64,000 bases of DNA from Aralia elata (Eukaryota; Streptophyta; Magnoliopsida; Apiales; Araliaceae). The stretch lies in contig CM068385.1 in the NCBI GenBank assembly GCA_034770075.1, positions 78,771,685 through 78,835,684 on the forward strand. Reading direction: 5' to 3'. Position numbers and translations under genes: made by a program. Shown piece by piece: positions 22,884-35,900 of the stretch. Numbering within the stretch: the first letter of the stretch is position 1; each line of letters starts with the position of its first letter. The notes under the pieces were generated by a model. That model was given only the letters and a program-made list of their open reading frames with translations, ran no database searches and was not told where the DNA came from.

Positions 22884-25800
22884 TGTGACGCCCCTAAATC
22901 CGGGTCACCTGAACCGCAGACCTGGTTCGTCACTATCTCAAACATACATCATATTGTTGATAATATATAGTCTTGTCCCAAGTCTCGAAACCAAGACTAC
23001 TACAAGCATAACTTAATACATAAGGGTGATTAAGTCTTAATACACCACAAACGTCAACGGGTCTTAATACATAATCAAGATGATAATCTTAATGGTACAA
23101 AACTAATCAGTAGCATTGCCTTTGCCTTTACCTTCCCTGAGCTTTCACCACGAGCTCCACTAACTGAAATGTTTTAAGGAAAGCAAGGGTGAGCAACAAA
23201 TTTGCTCCGCAAGTATAATAACAATAATCGTGAATCATCATATGAATACTTTATAGCTTACAAGAATCAAGAGAACAAAAGATAGCTCAAGAATTTGCAC
23301 AATTTCTACGAGTGATCTCTTTGACACAATTGTAGGGCCTCGATGGACCGAATGATTTCAATGTTCCCAAATGAAGGAAATATTCTATACTGAGCAGTCA
23401 TCATGACACTGAACTCTTACTAGAATCACCAGAAATTCATCTGATAACCCAACATACTAATACAACAGTTGATCAGCCTAATGTACTCGGTGTTATGCAT
23501 AACCCCTTTTACATACTGTTCGCGCGCATGTCGGTTCCCTGACATACATACTGTTTCCCCTGCTATGAGGGTTGTTCATCTCAGCTTTACATAGGAATCC
23601 AAACCAAATAATTTGATCAGATAACTTTACTTAACAACAATGATGATTAAGCATACGTCTAGCCGAAACAATTGGCTTTGACATCTATCTCATGCAATTC
23701 ATAGAATATAGAACTTGAAAGCTTTAATAACATGCGTTAAAGCATGGCTAGGTAAAGTGAACGATTAACAGTTCATTCTAAGAGTACTTGCAATACGACA
23801 ATGATTGAAGTAAAGGAACCTGTCCAGAATATCTTCAATAAGATAAGAAACTCACTTAATGGAGTAATACTTGCAACAATATACAACATTTGTATAAGAT
23901 AAGAAGCTTGCTCAAATAAAAATAATAGTTGAGTAAGGAACTTGCAATAATATAGAATACTTACCCAATTATAACTTGAGTAAGATGAAACATTCTCAAT
24001 AAATAGCTTGAATAAGGTTAAGAGAATTTGCATTCAATATATAGAAAGAATGAAGTTAGGGAACTTGCCCAACTCAAGGGTTAGACAAGCGTTAGGAAAC
24101 TTGCCTGGTGCGCCTGCTACAATATTACAACACACGTTCCGTAATATCCTACACAATTAAGTACATATTCACATAACAATTAATCACATACTGGATACCA
24201 AATAATGGTTTATACTACTCTATAGTGTTTCATTCTTATAAGAAAAAAAATATTAAACAATATTATACACACTATTTACAGCGTTATGACGCTTGTGCGT
24301 CCGCACGCCAACCTCGCCTATTCGAATGCCCAAGCGACACGCAATTGCATATGCCTAGCACGCCAATTCGATTTATCTAATACTCATTGGTTAATGCTAA
24401 GTATCATTATAAATATAACATTCATGTTTTTGGACTTAGAACAATGTCTTATATTGTCGGAAGCATTACAGGTTGCACACACGCATGACCGACGCCTTTT
24501 GTTTGCAAAACAGCCCTAAAACGGTCATTTTCAATATTACTCTAGGTAGTAAATTTCAATTCTAATTAATGAAAGTTATAGTTCTATCTCGAAGCTTTCC
24601 GAATCATCTTGAATCATCCAATTTGGAGTTTATATGAGAAAGTTAGGTCCGTTTTACTAAAAGAGGTTAGCATCGCACAAGGAGCTCGCCCCGGAGTGCT
24701 TGTGCTCGCCCCAGAGTGCTTGTGCTCGCCCCAGATGAGCTCCTCTCCTCGCCCTCCTCTTGATGAGCTCGCCCACCTTTTTGATGAGCACGTCTCCTTT
24801 CTGATGAGCACACCCTCATTTCCTTTCTGATGAGCACGCCCACTTTATGATAAGCACGCCCTCCTTTCCTTTCTGATGAGCACGCCCTCCTTTCTGATGA
24901 GCATGCCCACTTATGATGAGCTTGCCCACTGATGAGCTCGCCTCCTCTTTGTCGAGCTCGCCCAGACCAAATGAGCTCGCCCCGAAGGGCTGAGCTCGTC
25001 CCTAGGACAAGTGTGCTTGCCCCCGAAGCGCTGAGCTCGCCCTAGGGCATATAAGCTCGCCCCCGAAGGGCTCCTCTCTGCCGAGCTCGCCAACAAGCTC
25101 TATTTTGGCACCCAAGCTTCAAACCTTCATAACTTCTTCGTTGCAACTCGGAATTAGGCCATTTCAGAGGCTATGGAAAGCTTACAACATGAACTATAAG
25201 ACTCCTATGGATTCATACACTTATAGCATTAACCAAAATTATCAAACATGAAAATATCTACAATGGTCCTCTAAATTCGTCCAACAGTCCATGTTCTTGT
25301 TCAACAGTTCATTGTTCTTGCTCCATTAAGCTAAGGTAGGGATTTCTTTCATTTTTGTTCCACTTTGATATTGTTAATAGCTTACATAGTCTCTTAACAA
25401 CATTTACAAACATCCAAAACAAATAACAACAACAAGAATCGCAGCAAAGCCAACCCATAAGCTTAAAAGCTCTACAACCATGAAACTTTGAAAACCTTAA
25501 CCAAAATCAAATGGAAATGTGTTAAGTGAGATGATTACCTCTTGTAATCCCTCCAAGATGCTAGAGAGCTTGCAGGCTAGGCTTGAGACTCCCCTTCTAC
25601 TTCTTTGGCTCCTTTTTTCTCCACCCGTGTCTCTCCTTTCTTCTTCCTTCAAGTTTCTTCCTCTTCCTCTCCCTTTGTTCTTGTTCTTCCGCTCTCTCTC
25701 TCTATACCACTCCCTCCCTCTCTACAGCTCTCTTCTTGCTACCAAAAGGACTAAGCTTGGAAATAAGCTGAGTATAAGAGAATGGAAGGAAAGGAGTAAG

Positions 25801-26637
25801 ATAAATAAAGCTTGGGAGAATGAAGGAGTTCAACACCCGAGCTCCTACTCTTTCTTTCTTTTTCTACACGTCACTTCTCTCTACTATGCTCTCACACTTT
25901 CTGCAGCACAAAGCTTGGTAGTTAAAAGTTTGAATGGGGGAGGTGAAGAATTTGCATCGGATGAAATGGAGCGGCATAGGAGAATGAAGAGGCTGTAAGC
26001 CCGAGCATTAAATTGCTTGGTTCAAGGACATTGGCCGACACCCCCCTCCTATGCAAAATTCTAATTGGTTCAAAATATTTTGGTTGGTTCCCTCTTGTTG
26101 GGACAAGCCAAAATAAATACACAAATACACAAAAATATATCCGAGTACTCCCACTTTTGTACCTAATTTTCTCAATAACTCTAACCATAATTAAAATGGG
26201 TACTCCCATAACATATTAGGATGCGTAAAAATAATTATTATAGAATTTGTCCATTTATTCAAAAGACCCATATAATACATTTTGGATACGGATAAAATCA
26301 CGTATCAGTTCAAATAAAATTTCTGACGCTTGAAAAAATTATTCATTCACATACACACATTAATGAAATTATTCCAAATTGAAAAAAACGTAAAATATTA
26401 TAGCGTAGATAGTGCCTCGGGAATCGTGCCCCGTGAATAGTGATTTAGCGACGCTACGCGAAATTAATTATTCACTTAAACAAAACTATAACACGTAAAA
26501 TTTGATGCATTCACTTAATCCAAATTGTCACACAACCTTTAAACATGAAACACAAAAATAATATAAATAAAAATAAAATTCATTCTATTCACACATAGCT
26601 CGGGTTACAAGAAAGTTCAAAATTCTCGATCGTTACA
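22884..26637 (-). repeat. 3' LTR of element C (left)
   Basis: 3754 bp, from TGTGACGCCCC to TCGATCGTTACA. Against the right LTR it lacks about 43 bp near position 22969 and has a shorter GAGCTCGCCC-type minisatellite (24680-25090). Confidence 0.93.
24680..25090. repeat. Minisatellite of GAGC(T/A)CGCCC units in left LTR of C
   Basis: Irregular 15-35 bp units built on TGATGAGCNCGCCC, with CTTTCCTTTC and CCCGAAGGGC spacers. Much more GC-rich than its surroundings. Repeated with a different unit count at 34740-35240. Confidence 0.85.
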
Positions 26638-26699
26638 TTCTCTCATCCTTATAAGGATTCTGTCCCCAGAATCACAATACAAGGTTAAACAAAAAGTTG

Positions 26700-27194
26700 A
26701 GGGTAATTCTCCTTCATCTTATCCTCTAATTCCCATGTAGCCTCCTCGGCATTGTAGTTTCGTCAAACTACTTTCACAGAAGGTATAACCTTATTTCTTA
26801 ATACTTGCTCTTTCCTATCAATTATTTGAATAAGAATTTCTTCATACGTTAGATCTTTCTCTATTTGGACTGGCTCATAGGATATCACGTGCTTATAATC
26901 GGGCTTGTATGGTCGTAACACAGAGACGCGGAACACGTTGTGGATATGCTCCAATTCAGGAGGCAAGGCTACCTCGTACGCCACTTCACCCACTCTTCTC
27001 AATACTTCGAACGGTCCTACGAACCTCGGGCTTAACTTTTCCTTCTTTCTAAAACATATCTTCCCCTTCCAAGGGGATACCTTCAGAAACACGTAATTGC
27101 CGACGTCGAAGTCTCTTGTCTGGCGATGTTGATCTGCATACTTCTTTTCTCGGTCTTGGGCTACAACTAATCTTTCCCTAATCATTGTGACCAC
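26700..27194 (-). pseudogene. Integrase C-terminus and chromodomain of element C
   Basis: Minus-strand frame beginning in the integrase C-terminal region (REKKYADQHRQ), then DVGNYVFLKVSPWKG, GPFEVLRRVGEVAYEVALPP and HNVFRVSVLRPY, equivalent to 13058-13885 of element B. The frame is stopped at 26763 inside the chromodomain, where B has a Trp; the following sequence still encodes AEEATWELE to about 26700. Confidence 0.85.
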
Positions 27195-27203
27195 TTCTGC
27201 TGT

Positions 27204-27893
27204 CTACTGCACCAATTCTGGTCCCAGCAGTCGCCGTTCGCCAACCTCATCCCAGCTTAATGGTCTCCTACACTTCCTTCCGTAAAGAGCTTCATACGAC
27301 GGCATACCGATACTTGCATGATAACTATTGTTATACGTAAATTCCACGAGTGGTAAGTGATCATCCCAATTCCCTTTAAAATCCATCACACAGGCTCTAA
27401 GCATGTCTTCTAGTGTTTGTATTGTTCGTTCACTCTGTCCATCAGTTTGAGGATGGTAAGCAGTACTTAGTCGTAACTGTGTTCCCATTCTCTCTTGTAA
27501 ACTCTTCCAAAAATTCGATGTGAAGCGCGGATCTCGATCTGAGACAATTGATACTGGCACTCCATGTCGTGAAACAATTTCCTTTATATACAACTTGGCT
27601 AATTGGTTCAAATTAAATCGGATCTTTATCGGTAAGAAGTGTGCTGATTTCGTTAATCGATCTACAATAACCCAAATAGCATCATAACCTTTCTGTGTAA
27701 CTGGAAGTCCTACCACAAAGTCCATAGTGATGTGTTCCCATTTCCATTCCGGTATATTCAGTGGTTGAACTAATCCACTTGGTCTCTGATGTTCTGCTTT
27801 GACTTGTTGACAGGTGAGACATTTGCTGACGTACTCTGTTACGTCCCGTTTCATATTGGGCCACCAAAAATATTGACGAAGATCCCGGTACAT
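27204..27893 (-). pseudogene. Integrase core of element C
   Basis: 230 codons with no break: zinc-finger end (CLTCQQVKAEHQ), core Asp in ITMDFVVGLPV and in SDRDPRFTSNFW, then the catalytic Glu in SERTIQTLEDML and ALYGRKCRRPLSWDEVGE. This is the best-kept part of the pol of C. A stop at 27204 separates it from the C-terminal domain, which is in the same order downstream. Confidence 0.9.
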
Positions 27894-29490
27894 TTTCGTG
27901 CTTCCTGGGTGGACAGAATATGCTGAATTATGTGTTTCATGAAAATTTCCTCCCTTAATTCAGTCATGGCTAGCACCCACACTCGCTCCTCGTATCTCAA
28001 GATACCATCCTTATCCATTCGGAATTTCCCTTCCTCATTTTCTGCTATCCTTTTCTGTATCCTTCCAAATTCTTCATCCTTTCCTGTGCTCCTCTCACTT
28101 TGTCGAGTAACATCGGACGAGCTTCAATTACGAATAACTTCTCTGCTGCCTCTACCGGACTTTTCACTTCAATCTCCAGTCTCGCCATTTCCAGTATTAA
28201 CTCCACGTGAGTTGCCAACATAAACAATCTCTCATTCCCCTTTCTACTCAATGCATCTGCTACTACGTTTGCTTTTCCTGGTGATAGAGAATTTCGCAGT
28301 CGTAATCCTTGATTAATTCCAACCACCTCCTCTGTCGCATGTTCAACTCCTTTTGTGTGAAAATATATTTCAGACTCTTATGATCCGTGTATATCTCACA
28401 TTTCTCCCCATAAAGGTAATGTCTCCAAATTTTCAATGCAAAGACGACGGCTGTTAATTCTAGGTCATGGGTAGGGTATCGCTTCTCGTAATCCTTCAAC
28501 TGTCGTGATGCATACGCAATGACCTTGCCGTGTTGCATTAACACACAACCAAGACCTTTGTGTGACGCATCACTATACACTACAAAACCTCCCGTATCAT
28601 CTGGTAAAGACAATACAGGCGCCTCGCTTAACCTCTTTTTCAACTCCTGAAAATTGTCTTCGCACTTTTCAAACCATACAAACTTCACCGTCTTCCTCGT
28701 CAGATTGGTCAACGGGATTTTTATCTTCGAAAAATCCTGAATAAATCTTCAATAGTACCCTGCTAACCCTAAGAAACTTCGCACTTCTGTCGGCGTCTTT
28801 GGTTGTTCCCAGTTACTAACTGCCTCTACTTTCGCAGGGTCCACTGAGATACCGTCTTTGTCGATCATATGCCCTAAAAATTACACTTTTTCCATCCAGA
28901 ATTTGCACTTGAATAATTTCATGTATAACTTTTCCCTTCTCAGTGTCTCCAATACTTTATTTAGATGATCGGCATGCTCTTCTTCAGTCTTTGAATAAAT
29001 CAAAATGTCATCAGTTGAAAACTACCATGAACTTGTCTAAGTACAGCTTCAGAATTCGGTTCATCAAGTCCATGAATGCTGCTGGCGTATTAGTCAAACC
29101 AAAAGACATCACCAAAAACTCGTAGTGACCATATCTCGTTCGAAACGCAGTTTTGGGTACATCTTCCTTCCTTACTTTTAGCTGATGATATCCAGTCCTC
29201 AAATCTATCTTCGAGAAGTGTCTGGCTCCTTTTAGTTAATCGAACAAGTCGTCGATCCTTGGCAATGGATACTTATTCTTGATCGTTGATTTGTTCAATT
29301 CCCGGTAGTCGATGCAGAGCCTCATCGATCCGTCCTTCTTCTTGACAAACAAAACTAGGTCTCCCCACAGGGACACACTTGGTTAAATATACCCATTGTC
29401 CAGCAATTCCTGAAGTTGTAACAACAATTCCTTCATTTTCACTGGTGCCATACAATACGGAGCCTTCGAAATTGGTGCAGTCCCTGGCAC
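27894..29490 (-). pseudogene. Reverse transcriptase and RNase H of element C, broken
   Basis: Read on the minus strand: CIDYRELNKSTIKN (about 29290-29330), GYHQLKVRKEDVPKTAFRTR (29130-29190), FGLTNTPAAFMD, then RNase H (SDASHKGLGCVLMQHGK, TDHKSLKYIFTQKELNMRQ, 28340-28600) and ADALSRKGN (28215-28270). Lesions include several in-frame stops (for example near 29385, 29238, 28880 and 28750) and an extra base near 29012 that breaks the frame just before the catalytic Asp-Asp of RT. It cannot encode a working enzyme. Confidence 0.88.
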
Positions 29491-29495
29491 TAAGT
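29491..29495. other. Target-site duplication TAAGT, left of nested solo LTR
   Basis: TAAGT precedes TGATGAGTAGG and recurs at 30883-30887. Removing the insert and one copy restores the pol reading frame order (an IDL...PGT junction). Confidence 0.9.
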
Positions 29496-30882
29496 TGATG
29501 AGTAGGTTTTGTACCTACGAATTGGATACCAATTGACTATATTATTGTTGAAATCTTTGAGTTCTAGTTACTTTTCATGTATTTTCTGTGTTTTTGTAGG
29601 TATTTTGCATTTGAACCGAAGTTAATGGAAATTGGAGTACTGAAGAAGCCAAAGTCTGAAGTGCTGAAGAGCTGCGCGGCCGCGCCGTTAATGTGAAGGA
29701 GAGTTGCGCGCGCGCTGGTTGCCAGATTGGGGTTCGGCTGAAGAACTGCGTGGGCGCGCCGGATTTGTGCAGGGACCTAGCGCGGCGGTCGCGCTAGGTC
29801 TGAAGTTGACCAGGAGCTGAAGTTTGACTTTTTAAGTTTTGAATTGAAATTTGATTTGTAATCAAACTTATCTCTTCTATGTGATGTTGGACGATTAGTA
29901 GGTACTATAAATAGCTAGTTTTAAGGAGTTTTTATTTATCTACGAATTAAGAGACTTATTCTTGATTTGTAATCAATTGGAGACTTGAAGCAAGTTGGAT
30001 AGCACATAGAAATCATTGTAGGAGCTAAGGAGAGATCTGGGGCTACAATCAGAGTTTTATTTCTCTTCTCTATCTCTTAGTTTATAATTTTGAATGTTAT
30101 TTAATTTGTGGATTATGAATTTCAGTTTAGCTATGAACTAATTTTCTTTTAAGATTGCAATGGATCTTATTGTGTAGTTTTTATCACTATGCTTCCTGGT
30201 TAATTATTGTTATATATTTTCAGATTATCTATTATGATTTGAGTTTAATTGTTTGATTACTTGGCCAGTAATTACCGTGATAACCTATATGAAGTTGAGA
30301 GATGGATTATAGGTTTAGATCTGATCATAATAGCTTGTGATTATGTTTTCTACTTATGTTTGGGGCTCATAATTTGTGTTTAGGATAGAGATATACCTAC
30401 ACACCGCATGTAATCTGATAAGGAACCTGAGCTTCAAATCCTTTTTAATTGTAATTCACATAGAGATATAGTGAATTAGTTATTTAGGGTGTTCAACTTA
30501 ATTCTAACCTTTGTAGATTTGAGTTGATTTGTCTAGGATACACTGAGAAGTGATTTTAGATAATAGTGAGTTCCTAATTAATAATCTGAAGTATATATCA
30601 TAATTTACAGGAAGTATATGGATTTAAATGAAGCAATAAGTGAAATTATAATCTTAAGTTTCCAATAATATCTGTTTTCGAAATTTATTTACTTAGTTTT
30701 ATAAAAGTTTTCACACCAATACGCAATTAATCTCTTGTTTACTTTAATTGAGTTAGTTTAAAATTGATTCTTATTATTATAAATTACATAATTTCCTCGT
30801 GGGAACGATACTCTATTTACTCTTTATTACTTGTGGACTGCGTATACTTGCGTATTTTTGCTAGTATGGATTTAGGCAAACA
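29496..30882 (+). mobile_element. Solo LTR nested in the pol of element C, Athila/Tat-like
   Basis: 1387 bp, beginning TGATGAGTAGG and ending GGCAAACA, with TAAGT duplications on both sides and no internal region. It has a TATA box (TATAAATAG, 29906-29914), a GC-rich 5' third (29670-29810) with a perfect 11-bp hairpin, and a 3' end with GTGGGAACGATACTC, similar to the ends of Athila/Tat-type LTRs. Family assignment is from that layout only. It was left behind by LTR-LTR recombination after inserting into C. Confidence 0.85.
29774..29800. repeat. Perfect 11-bp hairpin in the solo LTR
   Basis: GACCTAGCGCG (29774-29784) and its exact complement (29790-29800) with a 5-bp loop, GCGGT. It lies in the GC-rich part of the LTR, upstream of the TATA box. 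Confidence 0.9.
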
Positions 30883-31332
30883 TAAGTCTATTGCAAATTC
30901 AATTTCTCTGTCTGGCGGAAGACCGGGTAATTCACTTGGAAACACATCTGGAAACTCTCTTCCTATCGGTATATCCTTAATTTTTACACCTTCTTTCTTT
31001 GTATCTACAATATAGGCTAAATAGCCTTCACATCCTTTCTTTAACAACTTCCTGGCCTGCATCATCATAAGACAACAAGAACATCTCAGCGATGTGCTAC
31101 CATTAAACACTACCCTCGACCGGTTAGGGCTCCGAAGGTTCACACTTTTCTTCTGACAGTCAATCACTGCCGCACGATCGTACAACCAGTCCATTCCCAA
31201 TATAACATCGAACTCTCCCAACCTTATTGGGATCAAATCCACGCAAAAATTATATTCCCTAATCTCAGCGCGACAATTACGAAGAATAAACTCTATAGGA
31301 ATTACCTCGTTATTCGCAATTTCTATACTCAA
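30883..31332 (-). pseudogene. Protease to RT linker of element C
   Basis: Frame containing SIEIANNEVIPIEF, FDVILGMDWLYDRAAVIDC, RKLLKKGCEGYLAYI, EFPDVFPSELPGLPPDREIEFAIDL: the segment between the protease active site and RT. The solo LTR breaks it at IDL; the residues beyond belong to the insert. Confidence 0.88.
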
Positions 31333-31350
31333 AGGATTTTTTAACTGTTC

Positions 31351-32610
31351 TTAGGGTAAATTCAACCGTTTAGCAAAATCTTCAGACACAAAAGAACGGG
31401 TAGCACCCGAATCAAATAATACGCAGGCATTTATATTATTGATTGGGATAATACCTGACACCACGTCCTTAGCAATCACTACATCCTGGACGGTCATGTT
31501 AAAGGTTCGGGCAGGGGTTCGGTTTGGCGGAGTCGGTCCTCCAATTGTCAGTTTGCTGCCTCCTCCTCGGTTGATGTTTCCACCACTACTTCCTTTCTTC
31601 GGGTAGTCTTTGATCTGATGCTCCACTGATCCACAAGAATAACATCCACGGTTCTTGTTCGGGTTTGTGCAGTTTGGTGCCATGTGCCCCTCCTGGCCGC
31701 AATTGTAATAGATATTACACCCTTTCCAGCACTCTCCCTTGTGATTTTTCCCACATTTAGGACACGCTTCAGCCCTCTTCTTAAATCTTCCCTGATTGTT
31801 CCCTGTCTGATTAGTGTTGATGTTGTTGTTGTTGCCACCATCCTATTTTCTCTTTCCCGAATTACTTCCACCGCTACTCCCACCACCACGATAGTCTCCT
31901 CCACTCCTCTTATTCTTCTTGTGTTGATTCAGGGCCTCAATCCCTCATTCGACGATGATGGCCTTTTCCAACAGTGTACTAGAGGTTTCAATCTGAAGAA
32001 CGGCTACTTTGTTATACAACCACGGTTTCAGCCCTTGTTCAAACCTTTGCGTCTTCAGCTCTTTAGTACTTACTTGAAGCGGTGCAAAACGTGTAAGTTC
32101 ATTGAATTTGGCGGCGTACTGAGCCACCGTCATGTCTCCCTGCTTCAGCTCCAAGAATTTCACTACCATTTATCTTTCTATGCTTTTTAGGAAATAATTC
32201 TCGAAAAATAATTCCTTGAACCTGTCCCACGGTATCATTCCTCCGCCTGCTCGTTGTTGGTTAGCCTCCCACCAATAATTTGCTTCTCCTTTCATCATAT
32301 AGGTGGTGAATACCGTTTTCTGGTCATCCCCCACGCGTGCGATAACAAAAGCCTTCTCCATTTCCTTCACCCAAGACTGGGCTTCAATCGAATCAGTCGT
32401 TCCCCTGAACTCTGGGGGTCCTACGCTTTTGAAGTCTTTGAAACTTGTTATGGGTGCTTCCGGTGGGTTGGGATTCACGGGTACCGCATTTCTCCTTTCC
32501 ATTCTCTCTAGTATGTCCGCTAACCGCCGCATGGGGTCCGTCGGACCTCCTTCATTGTTAACCGATCCCTTAGGTGTTGCTGGGGGTGGTATGTTGCGTC
32601 TGGGTCGCAT
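31351..32610 (-). pseudogene. Gag and protease start of element C, broken
   Basis: An ATG at 32610 opens a Gag with SVGPPEFRGTTDSIEAQSW and GEANYWWEANQ. An in-frame TAA at 32170-32172 follows, after which the same frame continues (FLELKQGDMTVAQYAAKFNELTRF) to another break near 31945. The zinc-knuckle part (CYSCGSVEHQIKDYP; the usual final Cys is Tyr) runs on to the protease site LFDSGATRSFVS. A further in-frame stop at 31351-31353 cuts the protease. In element B, Gag has no such breaks. Confidence 0.88.
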
Positions 32611-32888
32611 TCTCTGCTAAACGCAAGAAAGCTTAATGTCATCATCTCATATACTACGAGGATATCTATCATGAGTACTACAAGTAGACAACAAGCGACA
32701 TACTCTATTAGCAACTCGTAATGAAACATAGCTTCATTGCAAGGAATGTAAATACCTTTCACAACTTTCTAGGACGCGTCTATCTAAGATCGCCCCAAAA
32801 CTCTACATGAGTTTTATCTACTCTTATCCTCTATATACTTCCTAAGGTTATAACCTAAAGACCTCTCTCTAAAAGTTTATAACCTAAG

Positions 32889-32900
32889 GCTCTGATACCA
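32889..32900 (-). other. Primer binding site of element C, initiator tRNA-Met
   Basis: TGGTATCAGAGC on the minus strand, 3 nt from the 5' LTR; same primer type as element B. Confidence 0.92.
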
Positions 32901-32903
32901 ACC

Positions 32904-35900
32904 TGTAACGCCCCCAAATCCGGGTCACCTGAACCGCAGACCTGGTTCGTCACTATCTCAAACATACATCATGTTGTTGACAATATATAGCGGAATAAAG
33001 GAATATTTATATTGATATAACATAAATAGTCCTGTCCTAAGTCTCGAAACCAAGACTACTACAAGCATAACTTAATACATAAGGGTGATTAAGTCTTAAT
33101 ACATCACAAACGTCAACGGGTCTTAATACATAATCAAGATGATAATCTTAATGGTACAAAACTAATCAGTAGCTTTGCCTTTGCCTTTATCCTTCCCTGA
33201 GCTTTCACCACGAGCTCCACTAACTGAAATGTTTTAAGGAAAGCAAGGGTGAGCAACAAATTTGCTCTACAAGTATAATAACAATAATCGTGAATCATCA
33301 CATGAATACTTTATAGCTTACAAGAATCAAGAGAACAAAAGATAGCTCAAGAATTTGCACAATTTCTACGAGTGATCTCTTTGACACAATTGTAGGGCCT
33401 CTATGGACCGAATGATTTCAATGTTCCCAAATGAAGGAAATATTCTATACTGAGCAGTCATCATGACACTGAACTCTTACTAGAATCACCATAAATTTAT
33501 CTGATAACCCAACATACTAATACAATAGGTGATCATCCTAATGTACCTGGTGTTATGCATAACCCCTTTTACATACTGTTCACGCGCGTGTCCGTTCCCC
33601 GACATACATACTGTTTCTCCTGCTATGAGGGTTGTTCATCTCAGCTTTACATAGGAATCCAAACCAAACAATTTGATCGGATAGCTTTACTTAACAACAA
33701 TGATGATTAAACATACGTCTAGCCAAAACAATTGGCTTTGACATCTATCTCATGCAGTTCATGGAATATAGAACTTGAAAGCTTTAATAACATGCGTTGA
33801 AGCATGGCTAGGTAACGTGAACGATTAACAGTTCATTCTAAGAGTACTTGCAATACGACAATGATTGAAGTAAAAGGAACTTGTCCAGAATATCTTGAAT
33901 AAGATAAGAAACTCGCTTAATGGAGTAATACTTGCAACAATATACAACATTTGTATAAGATAGGAAGCTTGCTCAAATAAAAATAATAGTTGAGTAAGAA
34001 ACTTGCAATAATATAGAATACTTGTCCAATTATAACTTGAGTAAGATGGAACTTTCTCAATAAATAGCTTGAATAAGGTTAAGATAATTTGCATTCAATA
34101 TATAGAAAGAATGAAGTTAGGGAACTTACCCAACTCAAGGGTTAGACAAGCGTTAGGAAACTTGCCTGGTGCGCCTACTACAATATTACAACACACGCTC
34201 CTTAATATCCTACACAATTAAGTACATATTCACATAACAATTAGTCACATACTTGATACCAAATAATGGTTTATACTACTCTATAATGTTTTATTCTTAT
34301 AAAAAACAAAATATTAAACAATATTATACACACTAGTTACAACGTTATGACGCTTACGCGTCCCCACGCTAACCTCGCCTATTCGATTGCCCAAGCGACA
34401 CGTAATTGTGTACGCCTAGCACGCCCATTCGATTTATCTAATACTCATTGGTTAATGCTAAGTATCATTATAAATCATAACATTCATGTTTTTGGACTTA
34501 GAACAATGTCTTTTATTGTCGGAAGCATTACAGCTTGCACACACGCATGACCGACGCCTTCTGTTTGCACAACAGCCCTAAAAACGGTCAATTTCAAAAT
34601 TTCTTCAGGTAGTAAATTTCAATTCTAATCAATGAAAGTTATAGGTATATCTATAAGCTTTCCGGATCATCTTGAATCATCCAATTTGGAGTTTATATGA
34701 GAAAGTTAGGTCTGTTTTACTAAAGGAGGTCAGCATCGCACAAGAAGCTCGCCCCGGAGTGCTTGTGCTCGCCCCAGATGAGCTTGTGCTCGGCCCAAAT
34801 GAGCTTTTCTCCTCGCCCTCCTCTTGATGAGCTCACCCACCTCTCTGATAGCTCGCCCATGAGCTCGCCCACCTTTTTGATGAGCTCGCCCACTTTCTGA
34901 TGAGTACGTCTCCTTTCTGATGAGCACGCCCTCCTTTCCTTTCTGATGAGCACGCCCACTTTATAATAAGCACGCCCTCCTTTCCTTTCTGATGAGCACG
35001 CCCTCCTTTCTGATGAGCACGCCCACTTTATGATGAGTTGGCCCACCTTTATGATGAGCTCGCCCACTGATGAGCTTGCCCTAAGCCAAATGAGCTCGCC
35101 TCCTCTCTGTCGAGCTCGCCTAGACCAAATGAACTCGCCCCTAAGACAAGTGTGCTCGCCCCCAAAGGGCTGAGCTCTCCCTAGGGCATATGAGCTCGCC
35201 CCCGAAGGGCTCCTCTCTGCCGAGCTCGCCAACAAGCTCTATTTTGGCACCCAAGCTTCAAACATTCATAACTTCTTCGTTGCAACTCGGAATTAGGCCA
35301 TTTCAAAGGCTATGGAAAGCTTACAACATGAACTATAAGACTCCTATGGATTCATACACTTATAGCATTAATCAAAATTATCAAACATGAAAATATCTAT
35401 AATGGTCCTCTAAATTCGTCCAATAGTCCATGTTTTTGTTCAACAGTTCATTGTTCTTGCTCCATTAAGCTAAGGTAGGGATTTCTTTCATTTTTGTTCC
35501 ACTTTGATATTGTTAATAGCTTACATAGTCTCTTAACAACATTTACAAACATCCAAAACAAATAACAACAACAAGAATCGCAGCAAAGCCAACCCATAAG
35601 CTTAAAAGCTCTACAACCATGAAACTTTGAAAACCTTAACTAAAATCAAATGGAAATGTGTTAAGTGAGATGAATACCTCTTGTAATCCCTCCAAGATGC
35701 TAGAGAGCTTGCAGGCTAGGCTTGAGACTCCCCTTCTACTTCTTTGGCTCCTTTTTTCTCCACTCGTGTCTCTCCTTTCTTCTTCCTTCAAGTTTCTTCC
35801 TCTTCCTCTCCCTTTGTTCTTGTTCTTCCGCTCTCTCTCTCTCTCTATACCACTCCCTCCCTCTCTGCAGCTCTCTTCTTGCTACCAAAAGGACTAAGCT

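Noticed and set aside
25519..25998. 159-codon plus-strand frame with a Leu/Ser-rich start, also seen at 35658-36141 and weakly at 63295
   Set aside because: It runs antisense through the CT-rich part of the C-type LTRs. The frame is broken differently in each copy, so it is not conserved as protein.
31548..31904. 118-codon minus-strand frame in the zinc-knuckle region of C
   Set aside because: Out-of-frame reading of the Gag linker; the true frame gives the CCHC motif.
34720..35235. 171-codon minus-strand frame rich in Ser, Glu and Arg
   Set aside because: Direct translation of the GAGCNCGCCC minisatellite; not kept in the other LTR.
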